DNA of 64,000 nt from DASYGT01 sp035999365 (GTDB lineage Bacteria; Actinomycetota; Actinomycetes; Mycobacteriales; Jatrophihabitantaceae), in NCBI GenBank assembly GCA_035999365.1, contig DASYGT010000053.1, forward strand, positions 5,593 through 69,592, written 5' to 3'. The position numbers and the translations under genes are program-made. Shown here one piece after another: positions 16,160 through 23,539 of the stretch (position 1 is its first letter; each line of letters opens with the position of its first letter). The notes under the pieces were generated by a model. The model was not told the DNA's origin, ran no database searches, and saw nothing but the letters and a program-made list of their open reading frames with translations.

Positions 16160-16815
16160 GTAACGATCCGTTCGTCCACGATGATGCGGCCTACGTTCTC
16201 GGCGCGCTTTCCGACGCCGAGCGCGACGCGTTCGAGGCACACCTCGCAGAATGTGACGAGTGCACCCGGCGGGTGGCCGAATCGCAGCCCGTGGTCGGTC
16301 TGCTCGCCGGCCTCGACGAGGCGGCCTTCACCGACGTCGACACAGTCCACGTCGACGAGCCGCTGCCGGAGACGTTGCTGCCGGGTCTGCTGCGTGCCGT
16401 TCGGAAGGAACAGCGGCGCCGCGTTCGGCTCGTCGGCGCCCTCACCGGGCTCGCTGCGGCGTCGGTGATCGCACTAGGTGTCGTGGCGTGGCCCAGCGCC
16501 CACCACGCCGGCCCGCCGGCGCAGGCCATGGCTGCGGTAGTGGCCACACCCGTTCATGCGACCGCCGCGATCTCGTCGACGAACTGGGGCACGAAGATCG
16601 TGCTCACCTGTCACTACGACGGTGTGTACGCCACCGGCATCGCCTACAACCTGATCGTGGTCGACAAGCAGAACCTGCAGCACGAGGCGGGGAGTTGGAC
16701 GCTGTCGCCCGACCACGTCGCCACGTTCGTCGGCGGCACCGCGCTCCCGCGCAACCAGATCTCGAAGGTCGAGATCACCGCGGGCTCGACCCCGATCCTG
16801 CAGCTGAACCTGTAG
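16156..16815 (+). CDS. rslA: Membrane anti-sigma factor with ZAS zinc motif
   Basis: 219 residues, start overlapping the sigma stop. His29, Cys33 and Cys36 give the H-x3-C-x2-C zinc-binding anti-sigma motif at the cytoplasmic N-terminus. One transmembrane helix spans about 91-113, and the remaining about 105 residues are extracellular, a putative sensory domain containing one Cys (LTCHYDG). In RslA-type proteins oxidation of the zinc site releases SigL. It converges with the TetR gene, with one base between the two stops. Confidence 0.85.
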   Translation: MSNDPFVHDDAAYVLGALSDAERDAFEAHLAECDECTRRVAESQPVVGLLAGLDEAAFTDVDTVHVDEPLPETLLPGLLRAVRKEQRRRVRLVGALTGLAAASVIALGVVAWPSAHHAGPPAQAMAAVVATPVHATAAISSTNWGTKIVLTCHYDGVYATGIAYNLIVVDKQNLQHEAGSWTLSPDHVATFVGGTALPRNQISKVEITAGSTPILQLNL

Positions 16816-16816
16816 C

Positions 16817-17479
16817 TCAGCCGGTTCCGAGTATCTCGTCGACGAACGGACCGATCAGGCGCGTGACAGACGCTGCCGTTGTCGCGGGATCAGCCGTCGG
16901 CAGCAACGCGTGGCTGATCGCCAGACGCACCAGGGTCTCGGCGAGCATCTCAGCGTCGGCGATCGTCACCTGCGGCCACACCTCGATGATCAGCGTGGCG
17001 ATGCGGCCGGTGGCAACCGCGCGGCCGACGTCCGTCAGCAGCCTGATCAGTTCACCGCCCTCGGCGTCGGACACGATGATGCGGACGACGGGTTCGTCTG
17101 ACGCAAGCCGCAGGAACAGCCCGAACGCCGCCTTCAACGCCGCGTGCGCGTCATGCGACCCCCCGCGCACCAGAGTCTCGACGTCGGTCACCAGCGCCTC
17201 GATCTCGCGGATCACGTACGCCTCGACCAGCGCCTGGCGGGAGCCGAACTCGTTGTACACGGTCTGCCGGCTCACTCCTGCGGCTGCCGCGACGTCGGAC
17301 ATCGTCGTCGCGCTCCAGCCCCGTGCGCGCGCCAGATCGTCGACCGCGGTGATGATCGACTCGCGCAGGGCATGCGCTTGATCCGATCGCGCCGATCGCT
17401 CAGCCGGGGGGAGCGGCGGCTTCGACCGCGACGAAGTCGACCTTTTCGCGGACCCCGCAGTCCGGGCAGCACCAGTCAT
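16817..17479 (-). CDS. TetR-family regulator of the alkane genes (AlkX-like)
   Basis: 220 residues with an N-terminal HTH (ARGWSATTMSDVAAAAGVSRQTVYNEFGSR, split over helices 2-3) and an all-helical ligand domain with a C-terminal Pro/Ala/Thr segment. The only good start is the ATG at 17479, which makes its first 80 nt overlap the rubredoxin gene in another frame; the first 30 or so residues are low-complexity and may not be conserved. A TetR gene follows alkB-rubredoxin in many actinobacteria and represses alkB (AlkX). The inverted repeat before alkB is its likely operator. Confidence 0.8.
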   Translation of the reverse strand: MTGAARTAGSAKRSTSSRSKPPLPPAERSARSDQAHALRESIITAVDDLARARGWSATTMSDVAAAAGVSRQTVYNEFGSRQALVEAYVIREIEALVTDVETLVRGGSHDAHAALKAAFGLFLRLASDEPVVRIIVSDAEGGELIRLLTDVGRAVATGRIATLIIEVWPQVTIADAEMLAETLVRLAISHALLPTADPATTAASVTRLIGPFVDEILGTG

Positions 17480-17582
17480 CGGGAACCTCCGACCACGGTG
17501 TGCCCGCAGCGAATCCCTCGCGCGGTTCTCCGGTGGCCTCGTCGTAGACGTAGTCGCATACCTCGCAGCGGAAACGACTCAC
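17400..17582 (-). CDS. Rubredoxin, AlkG type
   Basis: 60 residues from a GTG at 17582 with GGGAGGA upstream. CEVCDY and CCPDCG provide the four-Cys iron site, and the YDEATGEP..GFAAGTPW..VPDDW core is typical of alkane-hydroxylase rubredoxins. It transfers electrons to AlkB. It lies 20 nt downstream of alkB. The 3' end overlaps the TetR reading frame. Confidence 0.92.
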   Translation of the reverse strand: MSRFRCEVCDYVYDEATGEPREGFAAGTPWSEVPDDWCCPDCGVREKVDFVAVEAAAPPG

Positions 17583-17602
17583 GGTGACATCCTCCCAGGC
17601 CG

Positions 17603-18826
17603 TCAGGCAGCGTGTACGTCGCCGGCCGAACGCTGCGCGCCAGGAGCCGCACCGTAGCGCGCGAGGATCTTGTCGCGCTTGCGCGGCGCGATGTTCGCCA
17701 GGGTGATGTCGCCGCCGTAGTGCGCGAGCACGCGCGGGTCCATCACGCGCCGCCATAACGGCGGGAAGTAACACAGCACGATCATCGTGGCGTACCCGCT
17801 GGGCAGCTGTGGTGACTCCTCGAAGTGTCGCAGGGCCTGGTACCGCCGTGTCGGGTTCGCGTGATGATCGCTGTGGCGCTGCAGTTGGTACAGGAACAGG
17901 TTCGTCACGACGTGGTTGTTGTTCCAGCTGTGCCGCGGATTGACCCGCTCCCACCGGCCGTTGGGCAGTTGCTGGCGCACCAGTCCGTAGTGCTCCAGGT
18001 AGTTCACCGCCTCGAGCAGGCTGAACGCGAAGACGCCTTGGATCAGCAGGTACGGCAGTGTCCCGACACCGAACCAGATCACGACGCCTGCCCAGAGCAC
18101 GACCGTCATTGCCCAGGCGTTCAGTACGTCGTTACGCAGTGAGAACACGTGCCTGTCCATCCGGCGCAGCCGGGTGCGTTCGAGGCCCCACGAGCTGCGC
18201 AGGCTGCCGCTCACGGTGCGGAACCAGAACGCCCAGAACGATTCGCCCAAGCGGCTCGACGCGGGATCCTCGGGCGTCGCGACGCGCACGTGGTGCCCGC
18301 GATTGTGCTCGATGAAGAAGTGGCCGTAGCCGCTCGGTGCCAGCGCGATGCGGGCGAACCACCGCTCCAGGTGTTCCTTCTTGTGGCCCAGCTCGTGCGC
18401 CGTGTTGATCGCGACGCCATTGAGTGAGCCCAGTGTCACGGCGATGCCGATGCGGTCGATGACGGGCAGGCCGCCGTGGCGCGTCATCAGCCAGAAGCCG
18501 GTGAAGAAGGCAGCGAGCTGAAGTGGCATGAACGCGTAGGTGACGAAGCGGTAGTACCGGTCCTGCTCGAGCCACGCGACGATCTCCTCGGGCGGGTTGC
18601 TCGGGTCGTCACCGAAGAAGATGTCCAGCAGCGGGATGATCGCGTAGACGAACATCGGGCCCATCCACCAGAACAAGCCGAGGCCGGTGGCGTTCACGAG
18701 CCCCCATCCGGCGAACAGGAACCCGGGGACTATCGCGCCGAGCAGCCACAGGTACCGCTTGCCATCGCGCCAGTCCGGCCGCTCTGCGGTGATGGTGGCC
18801 TGACCCGACAGGGATCCTTCGCGCAT
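17603..18826 (-). CDS. alkB: Alkane 1-monooxygenase AlkB
   Basis: 407 residues, ATG at 18826 with GGAGG upstream. Several transmembrane helices and all His boxes of the membrane di-iron hydroxylases are present: HELGHKK, EHNRGHHVRVATPED, LQRHSDHHANP, and the alkane-specific NYLEHYGL. It oxidises the terminal carbon of medium or long alkanes using O2 and rubredoxin. The gene is divergent from pafA, so an alkane module is embedded in the Pup-proteasome locus. Expression is probably controlled by the TetR product through the palindrome at 18870-18898. Confidence 0.95.
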   Translation of the reverse strand: MREGSLSGQATITAERPDWRDGKRYLWLLGAIVPGFLFAGWGLVNATGLGLFWWMGPMFVYAIIPLLDIFFGDDPSNPPEEIVAWLEQDRYYRFVTYAFMPLQLAAFFTGFWLMTRHGGLPVIDRIGIAVTLGSLNGVAINTAHELGHKKEHLERWFARIALAPSGYGHFFIEHNRGHHVRVATPEDPASSRLGESFWAFWFRTVSGSLRSSWGLERTRLRRMDRHVFSLRNDVLNAWAMTVVLWAGVVIWFGVGTLPYLLIQGVFAFSLLEAVNYLEHYGLVRQQLPNGRWERVNPRHSWNNNHVVTNLFLYQLQRHSDHHANPTRRYQALRHFEESPQLPSGYATMIVLCYFPPLWRRVMDPRVLAHYGGDITLANIAPRKRDKILARYGAAPGAQRSAGDVHAA

Positions 18827-18869
18827 GGAGGGCCTCCTTCGTCGTCGACGGCGAACCGCGTGACGGATT

Positions 18870-18898
18870 GCTTTACAGCAGCATGCACTTTGTAAAGC
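18870..18898. promoter_or_regulatory. Inverted repeat operator between alkB and pafA
   Basis: GCTTTACA, 13 bases, TGTAAAGC: exact 8-bp arms in an AT-richer patch 43 bp upstream of alkB. The size suits a TetR dimer pair. It lies 28 bp before the pafA -10 hexamer, so binding might also touch pafA. Confidence 0.6.
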
Positions 18899-18925
18899 TT
18901 TCGCGCAAGGGGCAACGCCGAGACC

Positions 18926-18931
18926 TAGGGT
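18926..18931 (+). promoter_or_regulatory. -10 element for leaderless pafA transcript
   Basis: TAGGGT is followed by exactly six bases and the GTG of pafA. No Shine-Dalgarno sequence is present. Confidence 0.55.
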
Positions 18932-18937
18932 GGGACC

Positions 18938-20296
18938 GTGCACAAGCGCATCTTCGGAATCGAGAACGAATACGGCGTCACGTGCACTTTTCACGGGCAG
19001 CGGCGGTTGTCGCCGGACGAGGTCGCGCGGTACCTGTTCCGGCGGGTGGTGTCATGGGGCCGCTCGTCGAACGTCTTCCTCAAGAACGGCGCACGGCTGT
19101 ACCTCGACGTCGGCAGCCACCCGGAGTACGCCACGCCCGAGTGTGATTCGCTCACCAGCCTCGTGGCGCACGACAAGGCGGGCGAGCGAATCCTCGAGGG
19201 TCTGGTGGTCGACGCGGAGAAGCGCCTGCACGACGAGGGAATCGCCGGGGACATCTACCTCTTCAAGAACAACACCGATTCGGCCGGCAATTCCTACGGC
19301 TGCCACGAGAACTACCTGGTCGGACGGCACGGCGAGTTCAGCAGATTGGCCGACGTGCTCATCCCGTTCCTCGTCACGCGGCAGCTGATCTGCGGAGCCG
19401 GCAAGGTTCTGCAGACCCCCCGGGGTGCGGTGTTCTGCGTCAGCCAGCGCGCCGAACACATCTGGGAGGGCGTGTCGTCGGCGACGACGCGGAGCCGTCC
19501 CATCATCAACACTCGCGACGAACCCCACGCCGACGCCGAGCGGTACCGCCGCCTGCACGTGATCGTCGGCGATTCGAACATGAACGAATCCACGACGATG
19601 CTCAAGGTCGGCTCGGCCGATCTCGTGCTGCGCATGATCGAGCACGGAGTGGCGTTCCGCGACCTCTCGCTCGAGAACCCGATCCGAGCGATCCGCGAGA
19701 TCAGCCACGACCTGACCGGAACGCGCACGGTGCGGCTTGCCGCAGGGCGCACGGCGTCGGCACTCGACATACAGCGCGAGTACTACAGCCGGGCCGTCGA
19801 GTTCGTCGGCTCTTCGGGTGATGACGAGACGTCCAAGCGGGTGCTGGAGCTCTGGGGGCGCGCGCTCGATGCCGTCGAGCAACAGGATCTGTCGCTGATC
19901 GACCGCGAGATCGACTGGGCGACGAAATACCAGTTGATCGAGCGCTACCGCGCCAAGCACGACCTTCCGCTGTCCTCGCCACGGATCGCCCAACTCGATC
20001 TCGCCTATCACGACATCTCGCGGCAGCGGGGGCTGTACTACCTCCTCGAACGCAAGCACGCCGTCGAACGAATCGTGACCGACCTGACGGTGTTCGAGGC
20101 AAAGGGCGTGCCCCCGCAGACGACTCGCGCCAAGTTGCGCGGTGACTTCATCAAGCGGGCTCAGGAAAAGCGCCGCGATTTCACCGTCGACTGGGTGCAC
20201 CTCAAGCTGAACGACCAGGCGCAGCGCACGGTGCTTTGCAAGGACCCGTACCGCAGTGTCGACGAGCGGGTCGAGAAGCTCATCGCGTCGATGTAA
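18938..20296 (+). CDS. pafA: Pup-protein ligase PafA
   Basis: 452 residues from a GTG. It has the carboxylate-amine ligase fold of the glutamine-synthetase type. Glu9 in GIENEYG (Mg/ATP binding) and Asp57 in [14 protein letters not shown] (catalytic) are in place. The C-terminal domain ends [18 protein letters not shown], typical of PafA and not of its relative Dop. It couples the deamidated C-terminal Glu of Pup to substrate lysines, at the cost of ATP. It is separated from prcA by the sigma and alkane modules, and has its own leaderless promoter. Confidence 0.97.
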   Translation: MHKRIFGIENEYGVTCTFHGQRRLSPDEVARYLFRRVVSWGRSSNVFLKNGARLYLDVGSHPEYATPECDSLTSLVAHDKAGERILEGLVVDAEKRLHDEGIAGDIYLFKNNTDSAGNSYGCHENYLVGRHGEFSRLADVLIPFLVTRQLICGAGKVLQTPRGAVFCVSQRAEHIWEGVSSATTRSRPIINTRDEPHADAERYRRLHVIVGDSNMNESTTMLKVGSADLVLRMIEHGVAFRDLSLENPIRAIREISHDLTGTRTVRLAAGRTASALDIQREYYSRAVEFVGSSGDDETSKRVLELWGRALDAVEQQDLSLIDREIDWATKYQLIERYRAKHDLPLSSPRIAQLDLAYHDISRQRGLYYLLERKHAVERIVTDLTVFEAKGVPPQTTRAKLRGDFIKRAQEKRRDFTVDWVHLKLNDQAQRTVLCKDPYRSVDERVEKLIASM

Positions 20297-20412
20297 TCGG
20301 CTCGTTCGCGGCCTTACCGGCCGGCCCGCCCATGATCACGGCGAAAATTGGGTCGCGGCGGCCCGGAAGACACCGCGGGTTACGGCGGTTCAATCGTGCT
20401 GGCCCGACGCTT

Positions 20413-20418
20413 TAGGCT
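20413..20418 (+). promoter_or_regulatory. -10 element for leaderless pafB transcript
   Basis: TAGGCT, six bases, then the ATG at 20425. This supports the upstream start of PafB rather than the internal ATG at 20497. Confidence 0.5.
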
Positions 20419-20424
20419 GGCGGC

Positions 20425-21453
20425 ATGCCCACCCCGGCCGCAGGTACCACGCGTGCCGCCACCCGCAAGGGGCGGTCGGGGATTAGTTTCGAGGACATGG
20501 CAGCCCGGCGCGCGGAGCGACTCGTCAACCTAGTCATCTGCCTGCTCTCGACACGGCAGTACATCAGCGCAGAACGCATTCGCGATGCCGTGCCCGGCTA
20601 CGAGGCCGCCGACGGCAGCAGATCTACCGACGAGGCGTTCAAGCGGATGTTCGAGCGCGACAAGGCCGAACTCCGCGACCTGGGCATCCCGCTCGAGACC
20701 GGCAAGAACAGCCATTTCGACAGCGAGGACGGCTACCGCATCAAGCGGCGCGAATACGAGCTTCCGCCCATCGAGTTCGATGCTGCCGAGGCAGCCGCGA
20801 TCGGCCTTGCCGCCCGGTTGTGGCAGTCGGCAACGCTCGGCGAGGCAGCGCGGGGCGCACTGCTGAAACTGCGAGCCGCCGGCACCGATGTCCACGCGGG
20901 GGACACGCCAGGCGCCGTGCCCGTCATCGACGCGAGCGACCCCAGCCTGCCGGTGCTTCTCGAGGCGGCGCAGCAGTCCCGACCTGTGCGATTCGACTAC
21001 ATCAAGTCCGGTTCGGGAACTGCCCAGCGCCGCAGTCTCGAACCATGGGGTGTGTTGTCCTGGCGAAAGCGGTGGTACGTCGCGGGATTCGACCGCGATC
21101 GCGGCGAGGGCCGCAGCTTCCGCTTGTCACGAATCGTCGGCAAGGTCGAGCTGGTCGGCAAGCCCGGCGAGTACACCCGCCCGGAGAAGATCGATCTGCT
21201 CGAGATGGTCGCCGGCCGATCACCCGAGGACACCCAGCTCGCCCGGATCCGCGTGTCCGGGCCAGGCGCGGGACGGCTACGCCGGATGGCGGACTCCGAC
21301 GTCGACGGCGAGCTCACGATCGCCTACAACGACGTCCACTGGCTGGCGCGCATCATCACCAGCGCAGGATCGGGCGCCCACGTCGTCGAACCGCCTGAGC
21401 TGATCGACGCCGTCGTCGCCCGCCTCGCGGCAGCAGCCGGAGCACCGCAGTGA
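20425..21453 (+). CDS. pafB: WYL-domain DNA-damage regulator PafB
   Basis: 342 residues. An N-terminal winged-helix segment (RLVNLVICLLSTRQYISAERIRDAV) is followed by a WYL domain (SLEPWGVLSWRKRWYVAGFDRDR) and a C-terminal WCX extension. The start at 20425 adds 24 residues before the region conserved in M. tuberculosis PafB, and the ATG at 20497 is the alternative. PafB forms a heterodimer with PafC that activates the SOS-independent mycobacterial DNA-damage response. Its stop overlaps the GTG of pafC. Confidence 0.92.
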   Translation: MPTPAAGTTRAATRKGRSGISFEDMAARRAERLVNLVICLLSTRQYISAERIRDAVPGYEAADGSRSTDEAFKRMFERDKAELRDLGIPLETGKNSHFDSEDGYRIKRREYELPPIEFDAAEAAAIGLAARLWQSATLGEAARGALLKLRAAGTDVHAGDTPGAVPVIDASDPSLPVLLEAAQQSRPVRFDYIKSGSGTAQRRSLEPWGVLSWRKRWYVAGFDRDRGEGRSFRLSRIVGKVELVGKPGEYTRPEKIDLLEMVAGRSPEDTQLARIRVSGPGAGRLRRMADSDVDGELTIAYNDVHWLARIITSAGSGAHVVEPPELIDAVVARLAAAAGAPQ

Positions 21454-22397
21454 CCGCCAACGAGGAGCGGCTGCCGCGGTTGCTCGCGATGGTGCCGTAC
21501 TTCCTCGCCCACCAGGGCATCTCGGCCGGCGATGCGGCGGCCGACTTCGGGATCACGGAGAAGCAGCTGCGCCGCGATCTCGATCTGCTCTGGATGTGCG
21601 GGCTCCCCGGCCACGGCCCGGGCGACCTGATCGATCTCTCCTACGAGGGAGACGCAGTAACCGTGATATTCGACGCCGGCATGTCCAGGCCGCTGCGGCT
21701 GACGAACGAGGAGGCCCTCGCCCTCGTCGTCGCCCTGCGCACCCTGTCCGAGACGCCGGGCATCGCCGACGGCGACGCCGTTCAGCGGGCGCTGGCCAAG
21801 GTCGAACGTGCAGCAGGCGGTGCCATCGACGACACCACTGTCGCGATCGAGCTCGACACCGACAGTCGGCTGCTGCCCGTGCTGCGAAATGCACTCGATG
21901 AGGGCCGCGCGCTGCTGCTGCGCTACTACACCGCGACCCGCGACGAGACCACCGAGCGAATCGTCGACCCCATGCGCGTCTTCGACATGGACGGACACCA
22001 CTACCTCGAGGCGTGGTGCCGCCGCGCCGAAGGTATGCGGATCTTCCGCCTGGACCGCATCGAACACGTCGAGAAGTTGGACGAGCCCGCGCAGCCACCC
22101 CCGGGCGTGCAGCTGCGCGATCTCAACGAGGGGGTGTTCCAGCCCGCGTCGGAACACCTGCTCGCGACGCTGCGGCTTTCCGCCGCGTACTTCTGGGTCG
22201 CCGACTACTACCCGACCGAGGAGGTCAGCGAATCCGACGGCCTGCTGCACGTGAGCCTGCGGGTGGCGGACCCGGCCTGGGTGCGGGCCCTCGCGCTCGG
22301 CTCGGCCGGCCAGGTCGAGGTTCTGTCCCCGGACTGGCTCGCCGAGTCGATCCGTTCCGAAGCCGCGGCAGCACTTGCCGCGTACTCGGCGAAGTAG
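21450..22397 (+). CDS. pafC: WYL-domain regulator PafC
   Basis: 315 residues from a GTG overlapping the pafB stop. HTH (LAHQGISAGDAAADFGITEKQLRRDL) then a WYL domain (RIVDPMRVFDMDGHHYLEAWCRRAEGMRIFRLDRI) and a WCX tail. Partner of PafB in promoter melting at DNA-damage genes; both depend on each other. The stop codon TAG forms the first half of the -10 hexamer of the next gene. Confidence 0.92.
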   Translation: MTANEERLPRLLAMVPYFLAHQGISAGDAAADFGITEKQLRRDLDLLWMCGLPGHGPGDLIDLSYEGDAVTVIFDAGMSRPLRLTNEEALALVVALRTLSETPGIADGDAVQRALAKVERAAGGAIDDTTVAIELDTDSRLLPVLRNALDEGRALLLRYYTATRDETTERIVDPMRVFDMDGHHYLEAWCRRAEGMRIFRLDRIEHVEKLDEPAQPPPGVQLRDLNEGVFQPASEHLLATLRLSAAYFWVADYYPTEEVSESDGLLHVSLRVADPAWVRALALGSAGQVEVLSPDWLAESIRSEAAAALAAYSAK

Positions 22398-22400
22398 AGT
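22395..22400 (+). promoter_or_regulatory. -10 element for leaderless transcript of the pre-tatC gene
   Basis: TAGAGT, six bases, then GTG at 22407. The hexamer overlaps the pafC stop codon. Confidence 0.45.
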
Positions 22401-22406
22401 CTCGTC

Positions 22407-22610
22407 GTGATCTGGATCCCCATCACCGCGTGGGCCGTCGCCGTCGCACTGGGCCTCGTCGTGCTCGGCTTCGCCGGTTATGAGATCTGGTGGAAGGCCG
22501 GGCGCCTGCAGCGCGACGTGCGGCGGATGCTCGCCCTGCGCGAATCGCTGGCACGTCTGCAAGGCGATCTCGCTGCCACGCAGGAGCGCATCGGGCGCAT
22601 TTCTCGATGA
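22407..22610 (+). CDS. Small single-span membrane protein in the tatA position
   Basis: 67 residues: a hydrophobic helix at about 7-27, then a basic amphipathic or coiled-coil segment (GRLQRDVRRMLALRESLARL). It overlaps tatC by ATGA. The gene before tatC in this locus is tatA in mycobacteria, but the FG-x-x-KLP hinge that defines TatA is absent here (GYEIWWKAGRL instead). It is either a separate small protein family found between pafC and tatC, with tatA elsewhere, or a strongly diverged TatA. I favour the former. Confidence 0.7.
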   Translation: MIWIPITAWAVAVALGLVVLGFAGYEIWWKAGRLQRDVRRMLALRESLARLQGDLAATQERIGRISR

Positions 22611-23503
22611 CGAGCGTCTTGCGGCGTATCCGGCGCCGGCCGCGCAATCCAGAAGCGCGGATGTCCGTGCTGGACCATCTACGCGAACTGCGCCGCCGGC
22701 TCATTCTCGTGCTGGTGTTCGTCGCGTTGGGCGCTGCCGCGGGGTGGGCCCTGTACGAACCCGTGCTGCACTTCCTGGAACGTCCTTACTGCTCGGTGCC
22801 TTCCGTGCACCGCTACGGCGGCCAGAACGGCACCGGCTGCGATCTGATCTACACCGGTGTCCTCGACGGGTTCACGACACGGCTGAAGGTGTCCGTGATC
22901 GCTGGGTCGGTCTTCTCCGCACCGCTGTGGCTGTACCAGATCTGGGCCTTCATCACTCCCGGATTGCGTAAGAACGAGCGCAAGTACACCGTCAGCTTCA
23001 TCGTGTTGTCGACGCTGCTGTTCGCAGCCGGCATGGCGCTGGCCTACGTCGTGCTGAGCAAGGGGCTGAGCGTGCTGCTCACCGCGGCAGGCTCGGGAAC
23101 CCAAGCCTTGCTCACCGTGAACAGCTACCTCGGCTTCGTCACCCTCATGATGCTCGTCTTCGGCGCAGCCTTCGAGCTGCCGGTGATCGTCGTGATGGCC
23201 AATCTCGCCGGGGTTCTTCCGGCGCGGCTGCTCAAGCGCACCCAGCGCATCTCGATCTTCCTCATCTTCGTCTTCGCCGCGGTGGCCACACCGAGCACGG
23301 ACCCGTTCACGATGTGCGCAATGGCGATCCCGATGGTGCTGCTCTTCGAAGGCGCCGTCGTGTTCGCGATCTTCCACGACCGTCGCAAGGAGCGGCGCAA
23401 GGCGGCCGAGGAAGCCGCCACGCATCTCGACGACAATGTCGCCTCCCACGTCGACCCGTTGCCCGAACCGCTCGGGCGGGGCGGCTGGTCCGACACGACC
23501 TGA
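22607..23503 (+). CDS. tatC: Sec-independent protein translocase TatC
   Basis: 298 residues, ATG at 22607 overlapping the previous stop. An N-terminal cytoplasmic MSVLDHLRELRRRL (the twin-arginine recognition region), six transmembrane segments, APLWLYQIWAFITPGLRKNERK and FELPVI are all typical. The C-terminal cytoplasmic tail is charged. It receives Tat substrates such as the Rieske lipoprotein encoded in this window. The next gene is helY, as in mycobacteria. Confidence 0.96.
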   Translation: MTSVLRRIRRRPRNPEARMSVLDHLRELRRRLILVLVFVALGAAAGWALYEPVLHFLERPYCSVPSVHRYGGQNGTGCDLIYTGVLDGFTTRLKVSVIAGSVFSAPLWLYQIWAFITPGLRKNERKYTVSFIVLSTLLFAAGMALAYVVLSKGLSVLLTAAGSGTQALLTVNSYLGFVTLMMLVFGAAFELPVIVVMANLAGVLPARLLKRTQRISIFLIFVFAAVATPSTDPFTMCAMAIPMVLLFEGAVVFAIFHDRRKERRKAAEEAATHLDDNVASHVDPLPEPLGRGGWSDTT

Positions 23504-23527
23504 CGAAGCCGCGCGCCCGCCTCCACC

Positions 23528-23533
23528 TACGCT
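23528..23533 (+). promoter_or_regulatory. -10 element for leaderless helY transcript
   Basis: TACGCT, six bases, then the helY ATG at 23540; no ribosome site. Confidence 0.5.
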
Positions 23534-23539
23534 GGTGAG

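Noticed and set aside
19052..20200. Minus-strand frame of 382 residues opposite pafA
   Set aside because: Shadow of a strongly conserved gene; the composition is not protein-like.
21324..22562. Minus-strand frame of 412 residues opposite pafB/pafC
   Set aside because: Antisense shadow; no motif recognised.
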